NCBI GenBank assembly: GCA_963836425.1
Contig: CAWIJJ010000019.1
Coordinates: forward strand, 58,423 to 122,422
Length of the DNA stretch: 64,000 nucleotides
Direction of reading: 5' to 3'
Source of the DNA: CAWIJJ01 sp963836425
GTDB lineage: Bacteria > Acidobacteriota > Terriglobia > Bryobacterales > Bryobacteraceae
A model generated the notes under the pieces. The model did not search any database. It was not told where the DNA came from and saw only the letters and a list, made by a program, of their open reading frames with translations. Below, piece by piece: positions 57,428 through 64,000 of this stretch. Position 1 is the stretch's first letter, and each line of letters opens with the position of its first letter. The translations under genes were made by a program, and so were the position numbers.

Positions 57428-58576
57428 ATGCCAATCTCCCGCCGTACTTTACTGATGTCCTCATCCGCGGCTGCCATGTCCGCGCAGGTGGACGTACCCC
57501 GCGAAGGGGGCACGTTGCGAGACAAGTTCTTCGGCTGTATCGCCGCCTGCCATATCGGGTCCTCCATGGGCGCCGTAGTGGAAGGCTGGTCGTACGAACG
57601 CATCGAGAAGCAGTTCGGCACCCATGACCGGCTGCGGACGTACCAGCACTATCGCAACGGCTGGGACCGCGAGCCCGGCACCACGGAAGATGGCGTCGAG
57701 CGGCAGAAGCTGATGATCACGGCGATCATCGAAAAGAAAGACCGCGTCAACGCGGAAGACGTGCGCGCGATCTGGCTCCGCGATATCAAACCGGAAAGCG
57801 CGGGGATGGTCTCCGAACCGTTTGAGGCGACGCTGCTGGCTATGGCGCGATCGGGTATTCCGGCCCGCGACCTGGGCCGGTACTGCGACTACGCGGGGCT
57901 GAACTCGTTCGTCCGCTCGTGCCATGCCATCGGGCTCATCAACGCCGGGGACCCGGAGGGTGCGCTGGCCGATGTTTTCGAGGTCGGACAACTGTACCAG
58001 ACCACCGGAAGCCGCGGAATCCAGTGGGCGGCGGTGACTGGGATGAGCATCGCAGCCGCAACCAAACCTGGGGCGACCGTGGACAGCGTGCTCGGCGCCC
58101 TGCACCAGGACGTGCGCGGCTGGACGATGAAGGACGCCATCCTGCGCGAGATCGATCGCGGCCTGTCCCTGACGGCCTCCTGCAAGGATTTCCGCGACAT
58201 GCGCAAGGCGTTCGATTCCGTCTACAACGGCACAGGCATGCCATACGCATCCTCTTATGCGAACGAAGTGGTGACCAAGGGCATCTGCATCTTCCGCATG
58301 GTCAAAGGCAACCCCAAGGACGCCATCGTTGCGGCGGTGAACATGGGAAGAGATACGGATTGTCTCGCAGCCGTCGCCGGTGGCATCGCGGGCGCTCTCA
58401 GCGGCGGCGGCGCCATCCCGGCGGAATGGATCGAGCAGGTGGACCGCGCGACAGCCATGAATCGCTACACCAACTCCCAGCGCGTCCTGCGCCAGCACTC
58501 CGATGGACTCTACGACGCGTTTCAGGACCGCCTGGCAAGGATGAAAGCCTATGCGTCGGAGATGGCATCGGCCTGA
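57428..58576 (+). CDS. Exported ADP-ribosylglycohydrolase-like protein
   Basis: The 382-residue protein starts at ATG 57428 with PISRRTLLMSSSAAAMSAQV, which has a twin-arginine-like or signal-sequence look. The ARH fold is recognised from FFGCIAACHIGSSMGAVVEG, the metal-site region PGTTEDGVERQKLMI (E-D in place of the usual D-D-T) and AAVNMGRDTDCLAAVAGGIA (the second metal motif, R-D-T-D). The altered first motif raises the question whether the Mg-dependent hydrolase activity is kept; some families of this fold act on other N- or O-linked riboses. It follows the GH13 gene by 44 bp. Export of an ARH-type protein is unusual. Confidence 0.78.
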   Translation: MPISRRTLLMSSSAAAMSAQVDVPREGGTLRDKFFGCIAACHIGSSMGAVVEGWSYERIEKQFGTHDRLRTYQHYRNGWDREPGTTEDGVERQKLMITAIIEKKDRVNAEDVRAIWLRDIKPESAGMVSEPFEATLLAMARSGIPARDLGRYCDYAGLNSFVRSCHAIGLINAGDPEGALADVFEVGQLYQTTGSRGIQWAAVTGMSIAAATKPGATVDSVLGALHQDVRGWTMKDAILREIDRGLSLTASCKDFRDMRKAFDSVYNGTGMPYASSYANEVVTKGICIFRMVKGNPKDAIVAAVNMGRDTDCLAAVAGGIAGALSGGGAIPAEWIEQVDRATAMNRYTNSQRVLRQHSDGLYDAFQDRLARMKAYASEMASA

Positions 58577-58579
58577 GGA

Positions 58580-60289
58580 TTATTCGGGTTCGGTAACCCG
58601 GAGGCATTGATCCGCCTTCGGATGCGCCAGCTTCTGAATGGTTCCGGATGGCCAGCGGATTTCCACGGCGGCAATGCCGCTTTCCGCTCCGAGTCCGAAA
58701 TGCACCCGCCGGGAACTCGAGGAGGCGTAGCCCACCGCGGTAGTGACGTGGTTGTACTGCACGGCGCCCGAAGCCGAAGTCAGCGCGACGATGGCGCCGA
58801 TCGCGTCCCGATTGCTTCGGCGGCCGGTGAGCAGCACCTCGAACCAATGCTGCCGCCGGTCGGATATGTTCCCGAGCAGTTCGGCGGGTTCGTTGAGGCA
58901 TGACACGGCCACATCCACTCGCCCGTCGTTGTCGAAATCGCCGAACGCGCAGCCGCGATGCGCCGCCACTCCGCCGCCCGCTTTGGCATATACGAAACGG
59001 CCGCGGCCGGTATTGATGAAGAGGGCGTTGGGCTGCCGGTAGGCGCGGCTGCCGTACAATTCCTCGTTATCGCGCACGTGCGCGTTCGCGGTGAAGATGT
59101 CCTTGGCGCCATCGTTATTGAGGTCGAAAATGCCCACTCCCCAGCCGGCCCAGGGCAGGCTCAGCGCGGATAGCCCGCTCGGGTAGCTGACGTCCATGAA
59201 GAAGCCCTTGCCGAGGTTGCGAAACATGGAAAACGACTCGTTGGAAAGCGCCGTGCCGACCAGGTCCGGCCGGCCGTCTCCGTCGATATCGCGGAAGTCC
59301 GCGCCCATGTTGGATACCGCGCGGCCGTCAATGTTGAACGCTACGCCGGCCCGGATTCCGGTTTCGGTGAATCGGCCGTCGCCGTCGTTGTGGAACAGGA
59401 AATTGCGCTCGGTATCATTGGTGACGAAGGCATCGATGCGCCCGTCGCCGTCGTAGTCGGCGAAGGTCACCGCCATTCCCTTACCGATATGCTTGCCGAT
59501 GCCCGAAGCCGCCGAGACGTCGGTGAACGTGCCGTCCCGGTTATTACGGTACAACGCGTTCGGCAGCCCCTGGTACAGTTTGGGATGGCAGTAGGCACGG
59601 TAGCCGGGTTTGTTTTCGCCGCAGTAGGGATCCTTATCGGGCGCCCACCTGCAGTAGTTCACTACGAAGAGATCGAGCCAGCCGTCGTTATCATAGTCGA
59701 ACCAGCCGGCCGAGATCGACCACGGCTTGCCCGTGCCCGCAGCGGCGAGGCCGGCATGTTGTGTAGAGTCTGAGAACGTGCCGTCATGATTGTTGCGGTA
59801 GAGAATGTTGCGGTTCACCCCGGCGATGAACAGATCCTCCCACCCGTCGTTGTCGTAATCCCCCACCGCCGCCGCCATGCTGTATCCATGGCCGGCCACG
59901 CCGGCTTTGGCGGTGACATCGGTGAACGTGGCATCGCCGTTATTTCGATAAAGCCGGTTCCAGTAGGAGGCATCGGTTTTCGCGAGGCCGGGAATGGCGG
60001 CGCCATTGATGAAGTAAATGTCTTCGAAGCCGTCGTTGTCGTAGTCCAGAACGGCCACGCCGGCGGGCATCGTTTCGACCTGGTATTTATTCGGGCTGGC
60101 GGAGTTTTTCAGGATGAAGTGGATACCGGCGGATGGGGCCACATTGTGAAACATCACCGGCACGGGCGGAGCGTCGTCCGCGCCGCTCAGCACAAAGACC
60201 AACGCTCCCGCCGCGAGCATGGCGGCTGCCAGCCACGTTGCAGCCCGAGTGCGGCAGTTGCTCTCGCTTCTCCAGAGATTACGGTTCAT
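58580..60289 (-). CDS. CRTAC1-type FG-GAP/ASPIC-UnbV surface protein
   Basis: The 569-residue protein has an N-terminal membrane span (WLAAAMLAAGALVFVLSG) and about seven FG-GAP repeats with calcium-loop cores such as VLDYDNDGFEDIYFINGA and DYDNDGWLDLFVVNYC, forming a beta-propeller. The C-terminal ASPIC/UnbV domain is seen in HWFEVLLTGRRSNRDAIGAI and VHFGLGAESGIAAVEIRWPS. Such proteins are common in Acidobacteria and Planctomycetes, often next to TPR genes; their role is unknown, probably glycan or protein binding at the surface. It overlaps the end of the TPR gene by 11 bp. It converges with the ARH-like gene (3-bp gap). Confidence 0.88.
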   Translation of the reverse strand: MNRNLWRSESNCRTRAATWLAAAMLAAGALVFVLSGADDAPPVPVMFHNVAPSAGIHFILKNSASPNKYQVETMPAGVAVLDYDNDGFEDIYFINGAAIPGLAKTDASYWNRLYRNNGDATFTDVTAKAGVAGHGYSMAAAVGDYDNDGWEDLFIAGVNRNILYRNNHDGTFSDSTQHAGLAAAGTGKPWSISAGWFDYDNDGWLDLFVVNYCRWAPDKDPYCGENKPGYRAYCHPKLYQGLPNALYRNNRDGTFTDVSAASGIGKHIGKGMAVTFADYDGDGRIDAFVTNDTERNFLFHNDGDGRFTETGIRAGVAFNIDGRAVSNMGADFRDIDGDGRPDLVGTALSNESFSMFRNLGKGFFMDVSYPSGLSALSLPWAGWGVGIFDLNNDGAKDIFTANAHVRDNEELYGSRAYRQPNALFINTGRGRFVYAKAGGGVAAHRGCAFGDFDNDGRVDVAVSCLNEPAELLGNISDRRQHWFEVLLTGRRSNRDAIGAIVALTSASGAVQYNHVTTAVGYASSSSRRVHFGLGAESGIAAVEIRWPSGTIQKLAHPKADQCLRVTEPE

Positions 60290-61188
60290 TCCGGCAGTTC
60301 TCGATGGCCTTCGCCCGCCGGTCTGCGTCCTCGGCCCGTCCTAGCCGCGCATAGATGGTGACCAGCGGGTAATGAATCCGGCATTGATTGGATCGCGCCA
60401 GCGCCGCTTCCAGAACACGCGCGGCGGCGGCGAGTTGGCCGGATTGATTGAGCGCCTTGCCCAACTCGAAATGCGTATCCACGTTTTCCGGGTCCAGCGA
60501 GAGCGCCTTCTCGATCATCGCCACGCCCTCGGCTGACTTGCCTTGTTTTTCGAGGAACACGCCGTACACGAGGTACGGCCGGAAGTCTCCGGTGCTCAGT
60601 TCGAGCGCGCGGCGGTATGCCTGTTCGGCCGCGGCGAAACGGCCGAGCGCTTCGGAGGCGAGCCCCAGGTTTTCGTAGACGCGGCTCTGTGCGGCGCCGA
60701 GCGACAGGGCCCGCTGGTAGCACTCGATGGCGTTTTCAAAGCGGTTGGCGTCGTAGTAGGCGCGGCCCGAAAAATACCAGGTTTCCCGGTCGCGGGATTC
60801 AGGCGGAGCGCTTCCCGGAAGGCCTGCTGCGCCCGTCCCATTCCTGCCGTCCGGCGTGTATGCGCCCGGCCAGAGTGTAGGCGCGGGCGTAGTTTTTGTC
60901 CAAAGCCAATGCGTGCCGCGTCTCCTCCAGGGCCTCATCCAGTTTTCCGAGGTTCAGGAGCGCGGCGCCAAGAAACACCCGCACGTCGGCCCGATCCCTG
61001 TAGCGGGCGAGATACTCGCGGTAGAGCCGGGCGGCCTCCTGAGGACGCTGCCCCTCATAACAGGCATTCGCCTCGCTGAGCAGCCGGGATTCCTGGTCCG
61101 CCTGGGGATACAGCGGCAAGGCGAAGGCCAGCAGCAGCAGTCCAATGACGACGCCCGGCCGGACGGGCACGGCGGGATCCCGTTTCAT
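60279..61188 (-). pseudogene. TPR-repeat protein gene with two frameshifts
   Basis: The reading frame from ATG 61188 (signal-like GVVIGLLLLAFALPLYPQA, then TPRs ending RIHAGRQEWDG) shifts near 60840 into a second frame (GRAQQAFREALRLNP) and again near 60808 into a third (ESRDRETWYFSGRAYYDANR to AKAIENCRNEP). Joined, they form about 300 residues with six or seven TPR units. The ATG overlaps the stop of the winged-helix gene (ATGA), and the end overlaps the CRTAC1 start by 11 bp, so the original set was a coupled three-gene operon. Whether the indels are biological or sequence errors cannot be told here. Confidence 0.7.
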
Positions 61189-62485
61189 GTCCGCGCAAGG
61201 CGGAACGCGACAATGCTGATCGCCCTGGCTGCCCCGCCGACTTCTCGGCCTTCAGGAGGAGTTCGAAATAGGGAAACTGGCTGTTACGGTCGGGCGCCAG
61301 GAGTTGCCGAAGCCGTGCTAAGGAGGCCTCATCGGTGACAAACTCACTGCCGCCTTCGCTTCCTTCCACTTCTGTACCCGAAATCGCCAATATGTTGCCC
61401 GTTCCGCCCAGATTGGGAACCAGGGCGATTTCACAGTAACTCACATTCAAGTCGCTGCGGTATACGCTCGATTCACCGGCGCGGGGCTGCCGGTTTTCGA
61501 AATATGGCAGCCGCAACTGCTGGTCGAAGACAAAGCGGAAATTCAAACGATCCTCGAGCAGTTCGGCCCGGGGTTGGCTCTGGTGCTGCCCAGCAGGACG
61601 ACGTTATCCTCCTTCATCTGGCGGATGCCGAAGTCGCGTGGGGAACGGATGGAAATGCGGCTCTGGTCGTTTCCCGCCAGGCGCGCGATCCGGTACGCCA
61701 TGGTCACGCTGGCGATGCTGGTAAATCGCTGCCGGGCCTGATGTTGCACAAAAGTGTCGCGGCCGCCGCCGGGCGGCAGCGCGGCGGTCCAGGACTCCGG
61801 GTTCAGGTATTCGGACAAGGTGAGCTGGCGATTGAGGAGCTGTTGAAAGTAGCTGAAACTCGAATCCGGAACGACGATGTCGGTGCGATTGGCGGGCGTG
61901 AGCAGCCGTGACCAGAGAGAACTCAACGCCGGAGTGAGTGGCGAACGCCCGGTGGTCCGCAGATGCCACCATGCGACGCCCAGGAATCCGGCGACGATCG
62001 CCAGCAGCGGTGCGGAAACAGCCAGAACCAGGATGATGCGGCGGGGCGGCGGGACGGGGCGCGGCAACAAATCGGGTTCCGCGGGCGGGCCGGCGATCTC
62101 GTCGGACTTCGCGGGACGCTCGCGGAACACCGGTGTATATTGACCCTTGGGGATGGCGAGAGTCACCGGTTCGGAGGCGCCCTCCCCGGCAAAGTACCGC
62201 TCCAGTTTTTTCCGCGCTTGCGAGGCAGTCACCCGGACGATGTTGTCCTGGCTGGTATCGTAATTGGCATCCCGGCCGAATACCGCATGGCCGATTTCCT
62301 GCTCGTGAGTCTCGGCCGTGGGCTCCTGAATGGCACGCTCGCAGACATAGAATAGAAACTCCCGCAGGCGGGCAGACCGCTCAATTCGCGGCTCCAGGCC
62401 CCCGGTGCAGCAGCGCCGTACGTTCGTCCGCGGTGAGTGGATGCCCACCGACTTTCCCGGGAGTGCCCTGACCGGTGGTAGCCAC
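61185..62485 (-). pseudogene. Winged-helix regulator of acidobacterial type, with three frameshifts
   Basis: The likely start is GTG 62485 (ATTGQGTPGKVGGHPLTADE). A shift near 62405 leads to RIERSARLREFLFYVCERAI, the winged-helix domain (HAVFGRDANYDTSQDNIVRV, TASQARKKLERYF), a membrane span (IILVLAVSAPLLAIVAGFLG) and a large C-terminal domain. A missing base near 61556 leads to LNFRFVFDQQLRLPYFENRQ and NVSYCEIALVPNLGGTGNIL. Another near 61240 restores GAARAISIVAFRLART and a stop at 61185. Intact proteins of this kind are frequent in Solibacter relatives, as membrane-bound regulators. It was translationally coupled to the TPR gene. Confidence 0.68.
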
Positions 62486-62665
62486 GATTACCAGATTTTA
62501 CCGTAAAGACCGGCCGCGTTCGGGACAATACCGACGCCCCGGTCGCGACACGCAGCCTCCGGTTTTAAGAGACATTGCACCAGACGCGTGACCGGCTTTC
62601 GCTTTTTACCGCGAATTCCTTGCCGCCCGATCGGCACGGCGGGGCAGGATCGAAGGCGGGCCGAC

Positions 62666-64000
62666 ATGCGTATCCTCAAGAGTGCAGGTGCTTTGGGACT
62701 GTTGATCTGGTTTGCGGCGGATGCTTCGACCAGCCCCGAACACAATTCAACGTCAGAAACTACGCCGCAGCCGGCAACGGCATTCAGTTGGACACGACAG
62801 CCATTAACCAGGCCATTCAGGCGGCCACGGGAGCGGGAGGCGGGACTGTCTTCATACCCGCGGGCACTTACCTGACGGGCACGATCCACCTGCGCAGCAA
62901 CGTGACGCTGTGGATCGACGCAGGCGCAACCCTGCTCGGCAGCAGGAACCTTGCCGATTATCAGTGGCCGGAAGGGGAGCGCGAGTGGTATGGTGCGCTC
63001 ATCCTGGCGAATAGCGTTCACGATGTCGCCATCATGGGCCAGGGCACGATCGATGGACAGAATCTGACCAACCCGAAGGGCGAGGAACACCTGCGCGGCC
63101 CGCACGGCGCGCTGTTCTACAACGCGAAGGGCATCACCGTGCGCGACGTGACGTTCAAGGACCCCGGCAACTATTCACTGATTCTGCGCTCCTGCGAGCG
63201 GGTGAACATCGATAACATGACCGCGTTCGGAGGGTATGACGGCATCAACATGCACGATGTCCGGTCCGCGACCATTTCGAATTCCAGTTGTCACCGGCGA
63301 CGATTGCCTCGCCGGGCATATTGGAGAATGTCACCGTCTCCAACTGCATCCTGAACAGTTCCTGCAACGCGATTCGCACCGGTGGCCGCAATGTGCTGAT
63401 CAACAACTGCCTGATCTACGGCCCGGGCGAATACGTGCACCGGCTCGGATTCCGTCGCGACACGGAGGCGGGATTCCAGATCCTGCCGCAGCGTGCCGGC
63501 GGCGCCAATGGGAATGCCACCAGGGTGGTGAAGCCGGGTCCGGTGGACAACATGGTTTTGTCCAATCTCACAATGATCCGTGTGCGCACGCCGGTCTGGG
63601 TGGCCTATGGCGCCGACGCTCCGTACAGTGCGAATAACCTGGGAGTCGGGCGAATCATCATCGAGAACCTGACCGCCGTGGATTGCGGCCGGGTGCCATT
63701 TTACGTCGCCGGGCCGCGCGAGAGCCCCGCGAAATCGATCATCCTGCGCAACGTCCGGATGACGTTCACCGGCGGAGTAGAGGAAGAGGAGTCCAACGGC
63801 CGGGGTTCAGCCCGTATTCCATGCTCCAGGCCTATGGCGTGTACTGCCGGAACGTCGAGCACCTGGAACTGCACGACGTCCGTGTGGACTATCGCGCGAA
63901 AGACCGCCGGCCCGCGCTGTTCGGCGAAAACATCGGAACACTCGAATTGGACCGTTTCTCCGCGGAGCGGGAACCGGATGGGCCGCCCTCCCTGTTGTTC
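62666..64000 (+). pseudogene. GH28/pectate-lyase-like secreted enzyme gene, frameshifted and cut by window edge
   Basis: The signal peptide starts at ATG 62666 (RILKSAGALGLLIWFAADAS). A shift near 62735 leads to FNVRNYAAAGNGIQLDTTAI and GGTVFIPAGTYLTGTIHLRS, the N-terminal part of the pectin-lyase-fold superfamily. Shifts near 63288 and 63320 bracket VTGDDCLAG, which looks like the GH28 catalytic GDD motif, before ENVTVSNCILNSSCNAIRTG. A last shift near 63800 leads to YSMLQAYGVYCRNVEHLELH and the frame is still open at 64000. It was probably a polygalacturonase-like enzyme of the right-handed beta-helix type. At least four indels break it; sequence error is a serious alternative. Confidence 0.65.

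Noticed and set aside
1..64000. tRNA, rRNA or tmRNA genes
   Set aside because: No cloverleaf-like T-arm (GGTTCGAATCC type) or rRNA signature was noticed on reading; a covariance-model scan would be needed to exclude them fully.

Overview
This window most likely comes from a soil or sediment Acidobacterium of the Bryobacterales/Solibacter type. The evidence is uniformly high GC, an exosortase/PEP-CTERM exopolysaccharide locus, an NHL-repeat protein ending in the C-terminal domain typical of Solibacter (TIGR03437 type), Oar-like TonB receptors with an N-terminal carboxypeptidase-regulatory-like domain, FG-GAP/ASPIC-UnbV (CRTAC1) proteins, and winged-helix regulators with a large C-terminal domain. 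These assignments rest on motifs recognised by eye; no database search was run.

Region 1 (1-24.3 kb) is a large exopolysaccharide and protein-sorting locus, almost all on the minus strand. In transcription order it holds a beta-barrel protein, a polyprenyl-phosphate sugar transferase, a PrsT-type TPR lipoprotein, one PEP-CTERM substrate behind a good sigma-54 promoter, then Wzz-like chain-length protein, ExeA-like ATPase, BY-kinase, NusG-like antiterminator, XRE regulator, O-antigen-ligase-like polymerase, polysaccharide deacetylase, glycosyltransferase, DUF362 protein, CapK-like adenylate-forming enzyme, a dockerin-bearing secreted protein, two methyltransferases and two glycosyltransferases. 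The exosortase and its EpsI partner run divergently on the plus strand at 22.8-24.3 kb.

Region 2 (24.3-33.0 kb) holds mobile and pseudogene debris, then a cell-surface cluster: a giant NHL protein, the Wza-like export protein, a Big_1-like membrane protein, a beta-propeller and a multi-Ig (He_PIG) protein.

Region 3 (33-49 kb) is regulatory and duplicated. A block (end of Ig protein, PilZ, hybrid sensor kinase, NtrC-family regulator, YdcF) appears twice in the same orientation, intact at 33-39.6 kb and mostly decayed at 40.4-46.4 kb, with only the kinase/regulator pair kept. A NarL-type two-component pair interrupts the second copy. Two near-identical 137-138 bp MITE-like elements flank the block in inverted orientation. 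UDP-GlcNAc dehydrogenase and UDP-glucuronate decarboxylase genes supply nucleotide sugars.

Region 4 (49-52 kb) looks like a plasmid-type replication module: a Rep-like initiator, nine 17-bp iteron-like repeats and a small ribbon-helix-helix protein, followed by remnants of a transposase and a PIN toxin. This raises the question whether the molecule is a megaplasmid/chromid or carries an integrated plasmid.

Region 5 (52.4-64 kb) is a carbohydrate-utilisation region: Oar-like TonB receptor, secreted GH13 enzyme, ADP-ribosylglycohydrolase-like protein, a minus-strand regulator-TPR-CRTAC1 set and a GH28-like gene. The last 3 kb carry many single-base frameshifts, from real decay or sequence error.
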